From the NCBI GenBank assembly GCA_036346375.1, contig CM070508.1:10720852-10784851 (forward strand): a stretch of DNA of 64,000 nt, read 5' to 3'. A program made the translations under genes and the position numbers. The notes below the pieces were generated by a model. That model saw nothing but the letters and a program-made list of their open reading frames with translations, did not search any database and had not been told where the DNA came from. The DNA is from Guadua angustifolia (lineage: Eukaryota > Streptophyta > Magnoliopsida > Poales > Poaceae). This document shows, piece by piece, positions 24,643 through 34,525 of the stretch; the first letter of the stretch is position 1; each line of letters begins with the position of its first letter.

Positions 24643-25443
24643 ATGGCGGAAGAGAAGGATGAGTGGCGGTCTCGGCTGACCAGCGACGTAGAAGGACTCA
24701 AGACATCCCTGGCCGAGATCCAGAAGACCTTGTCTGACTTGGTTAAGTCACAGGGGAAGAAGCCAGCGGAAATTGAAGGAGTTGGGGAGGCGCACGACCG
24801 CGAGATATCCGATCACAACGATCGTGATACACGTGCGTCCGGAAGGTTCGCATTTCGCGTTCCTGGAGAGTGGGGCGGGCATTGCAGGGGATCACGGGGT
24901 CCCAATGGTGGCAACGAAGAACCCCTGGTGCCCAGGGCACCGCGCTATGAGCTTCCCCTGTACGATGGAACGGAGGACCCATTGCTCTGGTTGCGCCAGT
25001 GCGAGAGGTTCGCCCGGGCCTACGACATTCCACGTCGCAAGTATGTGCAGATGGCTGGTCTTCATCTGCGAGGCGAGGCGCAAGAGGTCCTTGATAATTG
25101 GGAATCAGAGGAGGATTATATTTCATGGGAGGAATTCTACGAGACATTTTTGCAGCGTTTCACCCGTCATGCCACGGCAGGACCCCTCGGTGATCTTGTC
25201 AATCTGAAGCAAGGGGAAAGCAGAGTGGATGATTATGCCCGGGAATTTCAGCGCCTATTAGCGCGGGCCCCGCGCATGAAACGCGGCGATCAGATTGAAA
25301 CCTTCACAGCAGGGCTATCCCTCACGCTGGCAGCAGACGTACGGCGAGATCGGCCGCGTGATCTGGCCAAGTGGGGTTGGCCCGGAGGCGGAGCGAGAGA
25401 AGATGCTTGGATCGCCAAGGCAGCCAGGGGCCTCGTCTGCTAG
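24643..25443 (+). CDS. Gypsy gag (capsid), truncated by frameshift
   Basis: Starts at MAEEKDEWRSRL, a few dozen bases after the primer site. A coiled-coil N-terminus (DVEGLKTSLAEIQKTLSDLV) is followed by a retrotransposon gag domain: YDGTEDPLLWLRQCERF, then WEEFYETFLQRFTRH, then LVNLKQGESRVDDYAREF. The frame stops at 25443, before the zinc knuckle, which is found in the next frame. The upstream in-frame ATG at 24460 lies inside the LTR and is not the likely start. Confidence 0.85.
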   Translation: MAEEKDEWRSRLTSDVEGLKTSLAEIQKTLSDLVKSQGKKPAEIEGVGEAHDREISDHNDRDTRASGRFAFRVPGEWGGHCRGSRGPNGGNEEPLVPRAPRYELPLYDGTEDPLLWLRQCERFARAYDIPRRKYVQMAGLHLRGEAQEVLDNWESEEDYISWEEFYETFLQRFTRHATAGPLGDLVNLKQGESRVDDYAREFQRLLARAPRMKRGDQIETFTAGLSLTLAADVRRDRPRDLAKWGWPGGGAREDAWIAKAARGLVC

Positions 25444-28400
25444 GTCGCAAGACGCCGGCATCGGTCGGTGTGTGCCGTTCCCCGGGCGCCCATGCCGAAG
25501 TGAGGCATTGCGCCGCTTACCCTCAAACGACCGCCGCCAAGTGTGTCCACTCCAGGGGCACGCCTGAATGGCTCGACATCGACACCACCAGATGCGTTCA
25601 TGCGGCTACCGTGACGCCCCAGGGATCTTCGTCAGCAACCTCTCCTTTTCGTCGTCGACTTAGTGCGGATGAGTTAGCCGACCGACGAGCAAAAGGACTA
25701 TGCTTCAACTGCGATGAAGTTTTCTCTCGAGGGCATCGTTGCAAGCGTGTGTTCTACCTGGAAGTCATGAATGAAGAGGAAGAGGATTCGCCGGAAACAG
25801 TGGAACTGGAAGAGGAAGCCGAACTCTCGGCTCTCGCACTCACGGGACCGCGCAACACTAGCACCATGCAATTGGCAGTGCTGATGCGGAATCAGTCGAT
25901 GCATGCATTGGTAGACACGGGAAGTACTCATAATTTTATTAGTGGCTTTGCGGCAAGCCGTCTGGGCATCTGTCATGGATCAGCAACTGGACAGCAGGTT
26001 CGGGTGGCCAATGGGGCGCAACTCCCTTGCTTGGGTCGCTGCACCGAGGAGTTCACAGTGGAGGCTCATGTGTTTCAAGCACCTTTCTTAATCATTCCAT
26101 TGGAGGGCTTTGATGTGGTGTTGGGCGTACAGTGGCTTAAACCTTTTGGTGATATTAATTGGAACTTTGAGTCCATGAGGATGTCCTTCACATCTGAGGG
26201 GCGCCACATCTCTTTGAACGGTATCCAAGCAGAGCCTACCGCCCTCCATGCCTTGCAAATGGTCACACAGCCAGAAGGGTTGGCGTCTCTTCTTGCAGAC
26301 TTCCATGATTTATTCCAGGAACCACAGGGTCTGCCTCCTGCACGGGCTTGCGACCATCACATTTGTTTGCAAGAAGGCACCGATCCGGTGGTGGTCCGCC
26401 CTTACCGCTACCCGTTCCGGCAGAAGGACGAGATCGAGCGGCAGTGCGAGGCTATGTTAGCTCAGGGGATCATCCGTCCCAGTCGTTCCCCATTTTCCTC
26501 TCCCGTACTCCTGGTAGCCAAGGCAGATGGGTCGTGGCGTTTCTGTGTGGATTACCGTGCCCTCAACGCCAAGACGATCAAAGATAAGTTCCCTATTCCA
26601 GTCGTGGAGGAGCTCCTGGATGAGTTACATGGCGCCCAAATTTTTTCCAAGTTAGATCTCCGCTCGGGTTATCACCAGATTCGGATGGCCAAAGAAGACA
26701 TTCCCAAGACGGCATTCCGCACACACCATGGTCACTTTGAGTTTTTGGTGATGGCATTCGGGCTGTGTAATGCGCCGTCGACCTTTCAGGCTCTCATGAA
26801 TGAGGTGCTCGCTGATTTTCTCCGCAAGTTTGTCCTCGTCTTCTTCGATGACATCTTGATCTACAGTACTACGATGGCCGACCATTTTCAGCACCTTCAT
26901 CAGGTCATGGAACGCTTGCGTCTCCACAATCTTTTCCTCAAGCAGACCAAATGCGCATTTGCACAACCGGAAATTGGTTATCTCGGCCACATTATTTCTT
27001 GCAAGGGGGTGGCCGCCGATCCAAAGAAGCTTGTGCCATTGCCGATCGCCAAGACCGATGTCCGTCATGCAAAGACGCAGCTTCTTCGGCCTCGCCGGTA
27101 CTACTGTCGCTTATCTTCCGCTATGCTTCCATAGTCAACCATCGATCGCTTCCTCCGCCGTCGCGAAGTTCCAGTGGACACCAAAGCGGCACAGCATTCC
27201 AAGCCTCGGCTTGCCCTCCAGCCACAAAGAGCTTCGACTTCCAGACTTCGCCATTACTTTTGTGGTGGAATGTGACGCCTCCAGTTCGGGCATTGGCGCC
27301 GTTCTTCACCAGGAGGGACATCCTGTGGCGTATTACAGTCGGAAGCTGGCCGATCGGCATAGCCGTCTGGCCGCCTACGAGCGCGAGCTCATTGGCTTAT
27401 CTAAGGCCATCCGCCATTGGCGCCCGTATCTCTGGGGGCAACCGTTCGTCGTTCGCACCGACCATGCAAGCCTCAAGTATCTACTGGAACAAGCTCTCGT
27501 GACTCCTCCGCAGCAGCACTGGCTTAGTAAATTGATGGGGTTCGATTTCCGCGTCGAGCATAAGCCGGGCCGCACTAATCGAGCAGCTGATGCTCTTTCC
27601 CGAGTATTCGACAAGGAGCCCATGTGCGCAGCCCTTTCTACTCCAGCTGGCTCCATCATGGAGGAATGGCGCTCTCTCCTACGCCAGGACCAGGAGGTCC
27701 AACGCCGCTGTTCTGAGATCCAGACAGCAGACTCGGAGGGAAGCCCAGCCGACCCTGCAGACTCTGCCGAGTGGACCATTGCAGACGGCCTCCTTTTCCA
27801 TCAGGGTCGCTTGTATGTCCCTCCCTCGTCGCCCCTATGCCAGCAGGTCGTGGCGGCTTTTCACGACTTAACACATGAGGGCATCCACAAGACGCTGCAT
27901 CGGGTTCGACAGCACTTCACCTGGGCCAACCAACGTCACTCGGTCGCCGAGTACATTCGCCAGTGCCGTGTGTGCCAACAGCATAAGGTGAGCACTTTGT
28001 CGCCAGCAGGACTTCTACAGCCTCTGCCCATCCCGCAGCATGTTTGGTCCGATATCTCGATGGACTTTATTGTCGGCCTTCCAAAGTCCCAGGGCATGTC
28101 AGTCGTTTTGGTGGTGGTCGACCGTCTCTCCAAGTATGCGCACTTCATTGCTCTCCGACGATCCACTACGGCTCAAGCTGTCGCCAATATATTCTTCGAT
28201 CAGGTGGTTCGTCTCCATGGGATGCCGGACTCGATCGTGTCCGATCGCGACCCGGTCTTCACCAGCGCCTTCTGGCAGGATCTTTTCAAGCGGTGTGGCA
28301 CCCGTTTACTCACTTCGTCTGCCTACCATCCCCAGACCGACGGTCAGACGGAAGTGGTCAACCGAACTTTGGAGATGTACCTGCGTTGCTTGACCACAGA

Positions 28401-29100
28401 CAATCCATCCTCCTGGGTCAAGTGGTTGCCATGGGCGGAGTTCGCTACAATACCTGTACCACTCGGGTCTTGGATGGCCCCTTTGAGTCTGGTCTATGGG
28501 CGGCCACCGCCAAACCTCTGCCACATACTGACCAAGGAGCCACCTCCATCGACACCGTCGATTGTCAGCTGGTGGACCGCGACGCTCTTCTTGCGCAGGC
28601 TCGTCGTCACCTTCTCCACGCACAAAACAGAATGAAGCAGCAGTATGACGGCAAGCATCGGGAAGTTTCTTTTGCAGAGGGCGCGTGGGTCTGGTTACGT
28701 CTCCGCCCACACCGACAGACCTCCCTTCGTGCCACTGGCCAGCACAAGTTGTCTCCTCGGTTCTTTGGACCATACCAAGTGCTCGACCGTGTTGGCAAGG
28801 TAGCGTACCGGCTGGCCTTGCCTTCCGACGCTCGTATTCACAACGTATTCCATGTTGCTCTACTGAAGCCGTTCCAGGGGACACCGCCCGCAGCACCTTT
28901 ACCTCTACCACCGGATTTATCTGTCGACGGACCAGAGGAACAACCCGAGCCATTTGCTCTTTTGGCTCAGCGCTTTGTCAGAGGCCAACGACAGTTCTTG
29001 GTCCACTGGGCGGGTGAGCCGGTGTCCGAAGCCACTTGGGTAGATGCCATTGTCCTGAGGCGTTCCTACCCCGACCTCAAGCTTGAGGGCAAGCTTGGTT
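25443..29100 (+). pseudogene. Gypsy pol: zinc knuckle, protease, RT, RNase H, integrase, chromodomain
   Basis: Zinc knuckle-like LCFNCDEVFSRGHRCK (25700-25747). Protease with intact DTGS (VDTGSTHNFIS, about 25912). RT with FCVDYRALNAKT, KLDLRSGYHQIRM and catalytic FFDDILIYS (26846-26872). The frame then stops at 27134. RNase H (VVECDASSSGIGAVLHQEG, about 27263) and integrase (THEGIHKTLHRV; CRVCQQHK; MDFIVGLP; SDRDPVF; QTDGQTEVVNRT) lie in a second frame. A frame change near 28445 leads to the C-terminus with a chromodomain-like FLVHWAGEPVSEATW (about 29000-29040). Key catalytic residues survive; at least three frameshifts prevent a full product. Confidence 0.9.
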
Positions 29101-29116
29101 TTCAGGGGGGAAGTGA

Positions 29117-29581
29117 TGTTATGGACCGGTATACGTCAGTGCGAAGAGGAGCAAGGAAGCACAAGGAAGGCGTAATGCAGGAAGGGACTTCAAGCGGCAC
29201 AGCCAAGGCATGCAGGATAGGATAACGGCTTGGCATGGGCATGATCTGCCTGTTGTCAGCAGTTTCCTTATCCCTTTAGTTTATCTTTTCTAATCTCAAA
29301 GTTGTTAGGATTTAGTTTGTTTTTCCATCTTTAGCCATCCGGTTGTTAGGATCAATTGAGTTGAGGGATTAATAAAAGGGGGAAAAGAAGAAGAGAAAAG
29401 GTACGATTGGTACCACCAAACTAGTCTTCAGGCGCTGCCGTCGATAACCGGCCGGTGGCTCCGTACAGCCTGTATCCTCCGGCGAACCCTCGTGCGCGAC
29501 GGCGTCATCTTCTTTCGGCCGCCCGGGGCGTAGGCCGGGAACTCGCGCCTTCCAGCAGTCCCACGCCGGTGAACCATATCA
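29117..29581 (+). repeat. 3' LTR of the Gypsy element
   Basis: 465 bp with the same ends as the 5' LTR. It follows the polypurine tract directly. Confidence 0.93.
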
Positions 29582-29871
29582 CTTTCGGTTTGTCCTCAAA
29601 ACTAAAATAATGATCTCATATTGAGCCAGAAGTCTAAAAATGAACTAACTCAGACATTGAGTTGTAATCTTCTCATTTCTGCTTCAGATATGTAAACTAC
29701 ATCTACACAAGCTGATCATTAGTTAGTTCGCTGCGATGAGAAAGAGCAGAACCATTAAACTATAAAAATAGACACCAAGAAAGGAACATAAATGAAACAT
29801 AACATAAAGAACGAATAGATCGAAATAAAATTTTAAGAATAGTTGTTTTTCAGTGGAACCACCGGACTGGT

Positions 29872-30205
29872 AAGAATATGCATTTTTTTCCTATGCAAAT
29901 GCAAGCATCTCAGTGTCTACTGTTCAAAGCATTGATCATTACTCCAATTGATTATTAGTAGCCCTGATAACTGCCTCAGAAATCAATTAACATTAAAACA
30001 AAGATCAACAATTTTATTAGTGACCGATTTGTGCAAACTGCAACGTCAGATTAGTAGATACCCTCAGATATGAATATGCATTTTTTTTCCTATGCAAATG
30101 CAAGAAGCATCTCCGTGTCTACTGTTCAAAGCATTGACCATTACTCCAATTGATTATTAGTAGCCCTGATAACTGCCTCAGGCATAAAGTCGATTAACAT
30201 TAAAA
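29872..30205. repeat. Direct duplication of about 130 bp, second copy carrying a LINE insertion
   Basis: The block from aagaatatgcattttttt through to attaacattaaaacaaag (29872-30003) recurs at 30072-30209 with small differences and an extra gcataaagtcg. The second copy stops matching at about 30210, where LINE-derived sequence begins. Confidence 0.75.
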
Positions 30206-30380
30206 CAAAGAACGGCCTGCCAAAGTTGAACAAACTCCTGTAACTGCGTGTTTGAGGTGATCCTCTGCAACGACTGCAACCAATTCCTGGTGACTAGCTC
30301 ATCCTTGACCGAACTTCCTGTCCTCCGGACTAGTTGATAGCAGGATGGTGTCAAGTCACGCGGTGAAACCCCATGGAGCC
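30206..30380 (-). pseudogene. LINE ORF2 fragment (minus strand part of an inverted insertion)
   Basis: The minus strand reads VKDELVTRNWLQSLQRITSN then TQLQEFVQLWQAV. This is the segment just before the zf-RVT end of plant L1-type LINE ORF2. It lies head to head with the plus-strand fragment that follows. Confidence 0.65.
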
Positions 30381-30382
30381 AA

Positions 30383-30815
30383 TTGGACTCCCAAAATCGC
30401 TCTGACCTACAACCGCTTGTTGATAAAGTAAGAAAACGCTTGGCGGGGTGTAAAAGAAAATTGCTCTCTAGGGCTGCTAGGATAGTCCTAACGAACTCTG
30501 TCCTCACGTTGCTCGCAATCTATCATCTAACAGTATACCCGCTTTCTCCATGGATTACAAAGAAAATTGACAGAATACAGAGAAGCTTCATTTGGAGAGG
30601 CGAACAAGAATGCAGCGGGGGGCATTGCTTAGTAAACTGGAAGAAAGTTTGCAGGCCTAAGACCCTGAGAGGTCTTGGAATAAAGGATTTCATCTCCTTC
30701 TGACGGACGCTTCGACTTCGTTGGCTGTGGTATGCCTGGAAAGACCAGCATAGGCCTTGGCAGGGATGACGCTGCCATGTGACAATTCAGACCGTACATT
30801 ATTCCACGCGAGCAT
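30383..30815 (+). pseudogene. LINE ORF2 fragment (plus strand part)
   Basis: Reads PLVDKVRKRLAGCKRKLLSR, AARIVLTNSVLTLLAIYHL and CLVNWKKVCRPKTLRGLGIK, the region after the RT active site in plant LINEs. It continues, frameshifted, to GMTLPCDNSDRT near 30765-30800. In protein order this part belongs upstream of the minus-strand fragment, so the pair forms a 5'-inverted LINE copy. Confidence 0.8.
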
Positions 30816-30819
30816 GCAG

Positions 30820-31186
30820 ATTTTTTATGTAGTTCGTTTGCGTTATACATTGTTCTAATCTGGTTTATTAATTTTGCTGGTACCTTCTGGCTAGTGAAGG
30901 CTGAAGGTAATTCGCCTGGGAATGCAGAGACATGTGCTCGTGTTTCAAGGGGCAATTACCTAGTACAAAAAAGATCACTGCTCCGTCCAGGTTGATTTTG
31001 TTTAGTTCTGATGAGAGTGGCCTGCATATTGGTTTCATTCCTCTTCTTTGTGTTCCGAAGTACGATAGAATGAAGGACTCTGTCTTCTTTGACGACGACC
31101 TTGGTGATGATGGCTAATGTTTATCTCTTTGTCAGTACCACTTTGTAGATAGTCCGTCGTAAAAATCCGGACATTGTGCTTGTATA
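30820..31186. other. No clear gene; short upstream region of the CIPK pseudogene
   Basis: One short frame (31020-31117) reads GFIPLLCVPKYDRMKDSVFF. It is not recognised. The rest could be the old 5' UTR of the kinase. Confidence 0.4.
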
Positions 31187-31419
31187 ATGGAAGAGAGGAG
31201 TGTTTTGATGGAACGTTATGAAATTAGGAGACCATTAGGGCAAGGGACCTTTGCAAAGGTATATTATGCTCGTAATCTTACTACTGGTCAATCTGTTGCC
31301 ATAAAGATGGTCGACAAGGAGGTCTTGAGGGTTGGCCTCACGGAGCAGATAAAGAGGGAGATCTCGATAATGAGATTGGTAAGGCATACAAACATTCTGC
31401 AGCTTTTTGAGGTAATGGC

Positions 31420-31596
31420 AGTGTTACTTGGACATAGACATGAGAGTCGGAATCCGACTCGGATTCGAGTGTCCGATTCAGCAAAAAAAATTTGAACTTA
31501 GGAAATGCTACTCATAATTGGGCATAGATGTCGGAATTCAATTCGGATTTGAGGTGTATGATTCGGAAAATTGGATATGGGTGTCCGAGTAACACT
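31420..31596. mobile_element. 177-bp Mutator-type MITE inside the kinase
   Basis: 15-bp terminal inverted repeats AGTGTTACTYGGACA with the flanking 10 bp duplicated (AGGTAATGGC at 31410-31419; AGGTAATGAC at 31597-31606, one mismatch). The interior is made of repeated tcggaatccgactcggattc-like words. The 9-10-bp duplication fits a MULE-derived MITE. Confidence 0.8.
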
Positions 31597-31833
31597 AGGT
31601 AATGACTAATGACTACTAAGAGCAAGATTTACTTTGTTTTGGAGTGTGCTAAAGGCGGTGAGCTTTTCAACAAAATAGCTAAGGGGAAGCTTGGCGAGGA
31701 GGCTTTAACAAAGTATTTTCAACAGCTGATCTCTGCTGTAGACTATTGCCACAGCCGAGGTGTTTATCATCGCGATTTAAAAGCCTGGAAACCTACTACT
31801 TGATGAGAATGAAACCCTTAGGGTCTTCGATTT

Positions 31834-32180
31834 TATTGAGTTGCATGCACCAATCAATTCACCTAAAAGCTTAAGTTGATGAGGAAAGGTGGGCAATTCA
31901 CTTATACTTCAACACTCCCCTCACGCCCAAGCGTCGTCTGCTCCTACCAACAGGTAGATCTTGATTTTATATGAATTTAGAAATTTGAATCGTTCAAATC
32001 GGAGTTTGAGCCCTAGAACGTGGAATAGAAGTGGACTGCAATTTTTTTTTAATTGCGTCAACCGGGTCTTGAACTTGAAACCTCTTGGCTCTGATACCAT
32101 ATTGAGTTGCATGCATCAATCAGTTCACCCAAAAGCTTAAACTGATGAGGAAAGGTGGGCAATTCACTTATACTTCAACA
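31834..32180 (-). mobile_element. TRIM/SMART-type miniature LTR retrotransposon (TSD GATTT)
   Basis: Only 347 bp, with two 81-bp LTRs (31834-31914 and 32100-32180) ending CTTCAACA on + (TGTTGAAG on -). The minus-strand primer-binding site TGGTATCAGAGCC is immediately inside the 5' LTR (plus 32087-32099). The polypurine tract GGGCGTGAGGGGAG abuts the 3' LTR (31915-31928). It is flanked by GATTT at 31829-31833 and 32181-32185. It has no coding capacity and must have moved with enzymes from another element. Confidence 0.92.
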
Positions 32181-33020
32181 GATTTTGGTTTAAGTGCCTT
32201 AGCTGAGTCAAAGAGGCAAGATGGTCTGCTCCACACTGCTTGTGGAACTCCAGCTTATGTTGCTCCTGAAGTGCTCAGCAGGCAAAGGCTACAATGGTGC
32301 AAAGGCAGATGCATGGCCTTGTGGAGTAATTCTGTTTGTGCTTGTAGCCAGTTACCTTCCTTTCCACGACAGAAATCTCAGAGAGATGTATAGGAAGATT
32401 TCAAAAGCTGAGTACAGATGCCCTCGTTATTTTCTGCTGAGCTGAGGAGCTCCTCTATGGAATCCTTGATCCAGATCCTTGAACTAGAATGTCCATCTCA
32501 AGGATAAAGAGAAGTGCTTGGTGCAGGAAGCCCCACTGAGATAACAGCACTGAAAACTGAAACAAGTGACAAGACTTGTACAGGCGATGCTACTACCTCT
32601 GGTTTGACAGGTTGCATTGGTTCTGAGAGAAATCAAGGATCATTGAGGCCGATGAACTTAAACGCATTTGACATCATTTCTCTCTACAGTATGTGATCTA
32701 TCAGGTTTGTTTGACGAAAGATATGGCCGAAGGGAGGCACGATTTACTTCCAAACAGCCAGCAACAACTGTATTTGTGAAGCTGAAGGAACTGGCCAAAC
32801 GCTTGAAGCTCAAAGTTACAAAGACAATGGAGTGTTGAAATTGGCTACAGTGAAGGAAGGAAAGAGGAGTATTCTTGAGCTTGATGCGGAGATTTTTGAG
32901 GTTGCTCCTTCTTTTCTCTTAGTCGAGTTGAAGAAGACCAACGGTGACACATTGGAGTATCAAAAGCTGATAAAAGAGGACATTAGGCCATCATTTAAAG
33001 ATATTGTTTGGGCATGGTAA

Positions 33021-34435
33021 GGTGATCACCAGCAGTCACAGCTACTTCAGCATGCAGAGGAGCAGCTGCCGCCACTGTCACCATTTCCACCACACTAAAC
33101 AGAGGACTAGCTGCTGTCCATTTTTACCATTGCCACCATTACCCAAGCTGGAATTACTATCAAATTAAAAGCAGAACGCATAAGACCAGACACAGTCAAG
33201 TTCTCAACAGTGTCTTGACGTATTAACATGCTCTTAGTTAGTAAATTTATCTGTAGTTCTCACATAGATGTCAACCATGGAAGCCCTATTATTTCTATGT
33301 TTCTTTCTTTACCATTTTTTTTCTTTGAAAGTGTAAACTCTGTCTTTACAGAAGCATTACCTGCTTTGTTCAATTGTGATCACTGTGAATTTTTTTTTTT
33401 AAGACAAAGGATTAAAATCCGGTCTCTGCAAATGCACACAATCGAGTTTGACAACGGTCATAACCGTTAAACATTATTGTAACAGAATAAGCTAAGATAG
33501 CTGAAAATTAAAAGCAAATTCTATAATTGCGTATCCCTGATTCAACATAATGTGAAATGTGTCTACTAAATTCAACATAATGATCAATGCAGTTAATTTC
33601 AGCAAGATTCCCTGATTGGCTTGTTATGCTAGGGTACTTTTTTTTCTGTATATATGTATATCTAGTGTTATGTGAACTCGTTTCTACTTCAGAAACTATT
33701 GGCATGTGTCACCACTGTTCCGAAGATTGATCAAAAATATTGATGGCTGACATTCCAAAGGACTACAGTTATCAAGGTCAGCACGATTCGAGGTTTGGGG
33801 TCTGACCTTTGCAAGAATCGTACTTTAATCTTCTCACTTGTGGCCACCATTCAGTACAGGCTTGTAGTGTAGCAGCTAGGAAGTTGTGCTGAAGATCATG
33901 GCTATCTCACTGGAAGCAGCAGAGGTGACCAATGTCAAGGTTGATAGCACCCTGTTGGCCTTTAATTAAGCCGAGCAGCTGATCGTCCTGCTGTTTTCCC
34001 ACTAGTAGATTTTCCTGGTCATGAGCCATGATCAAAAGATGCTCTCATGGTTGGCTTGCCATGAAGCCCAGAACAAGATGGGAAATTACAGTCGGAGTGC
34101 AAAACGGAATCAAGGACTATTTGCAACAAAGAATGTGGTTTCGGGAGGTTGGTCAAGTCCACAACTTCTGAATTGCACCGAAAGATGTACATGGTATGCA
34201 GATGGGACGTATTCATACGACATTTTTCGATGTGACTTCAGTTAAACTGTGTTAAAACTTACACATTCAAAGCATAGCAGAGCGAGGTGCACTCCTTTAT
34301 AGGCTAATTTATTTGGAAAATGCTCAGTGCAAAACTTAATCAAACAAACAGGTAGAAATTGGCAGCATTCTAGAAGGGGATAGCTCTGCCATTTTCGTTC
34401 ATGATCACCGGTAGTTTCTTCGAAGTTTCTCGCCA
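33021..34435. other. Intergenic; remnant of CIPK 3' region
   Basis: The first 100 bp (cagcagtcacagctacttcag...) look like the Gln/Pro/His-rich tail or 3' UTR usual after this kinase group. The rest holds T-homopolymers and short imperfect repeats. A small open frame at 34021-34245 has no recognisable content. Confidence 0.45.
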
Positions 34436-34477
34436 TTGCCAAAGCCGGGCGAGATGATGGATGGAGGCCTCCGCGCG

Positions 34478-34485
34478 TATATATA
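34478..34485 (+). promoter_or_regulatory. TATA box (TATATATA) of the membrane-protein gene
   Basis: gcgtatatataccc lies 41-48 bp upstream of the ATG at 34526, the normal plant spacing for a short 5' UTR. It shows that the longer frame opening at 34436 overlaps the promoter and is not the real start. Confidence 0.7.
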
Positions 34486-34525
34486 CCCGCAGCCTCTCTT
34501 AAAGAATGCGGCAACGAAGGATAAA

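Larger units (their letters stand above)
24110..29581 (+). mobile_element. Complete Gypsy chromovirus, Reina-like (TSD CTTTC)
   Basis: LTRs begin TGTTATGGACCGG and end ACCATATCA, flanked by CTTTC at 24105-24109 and 29582-29586. The primer-binding site TGGTATCAGAGC starts two bases after the 5' LTR (24581), matching initiator-Met tRNA. The polypurine tract caggggggaagtga ends at 29116. Pol order is protease, RT, RNase H, integrase, with a C-terminal chromodomain. Short LTRs and small total size (5.5 kb) fit the Reina clade; this clade name is an inference. Confidence 0.95.
31187..33020 (+). pseudogene. CBL-interacting protein kinase (CIPK/SnRK3), interrupted by two insertions
   Basis: CIPKs are Ser/Thr kinases activated by calcineurin-B-like calcium sensors. 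The N-lobe starts MEERSVLMERYEIRRPLGQG, with the glycine loop GQGTFAKVYYA and VAIK lysine. It is interrupted at 31420 after LQLFEVM and resumes at KSKIYFVLECAKGGELF (31621). The catalytic loop YHRDLK (about 31769) is followed by a one-base shift. A second insertion (31834) splits the DFG codons; after it come GLSALAESKRQDGLL, GTPAYVAPEV, another shift, then GVILFVLVASYLPFHD. The NAF/FISL CBL-binding motif NLNAFDIISL (about 32665) and the end LIKEDIRPSFKDIVWAW with stop at 33020 are present. The coding DNA looks intronless apart from the insertions. By memory it is nearest the rice CIPK10/28-like group; this is uncertain. Confidence 0.9.

Noticed and set aside
32087..32099. tRNA-Met-like sequence
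   Set aside because: Only 13 bp; it is the primer-binding site of the TRIM, not a tRNA gene.
34436..34525. N-terminal 30-residue extension of the membrane protein
   Set aside because: It contains the TATA box at 34478-34485, so it is promoter sequence.
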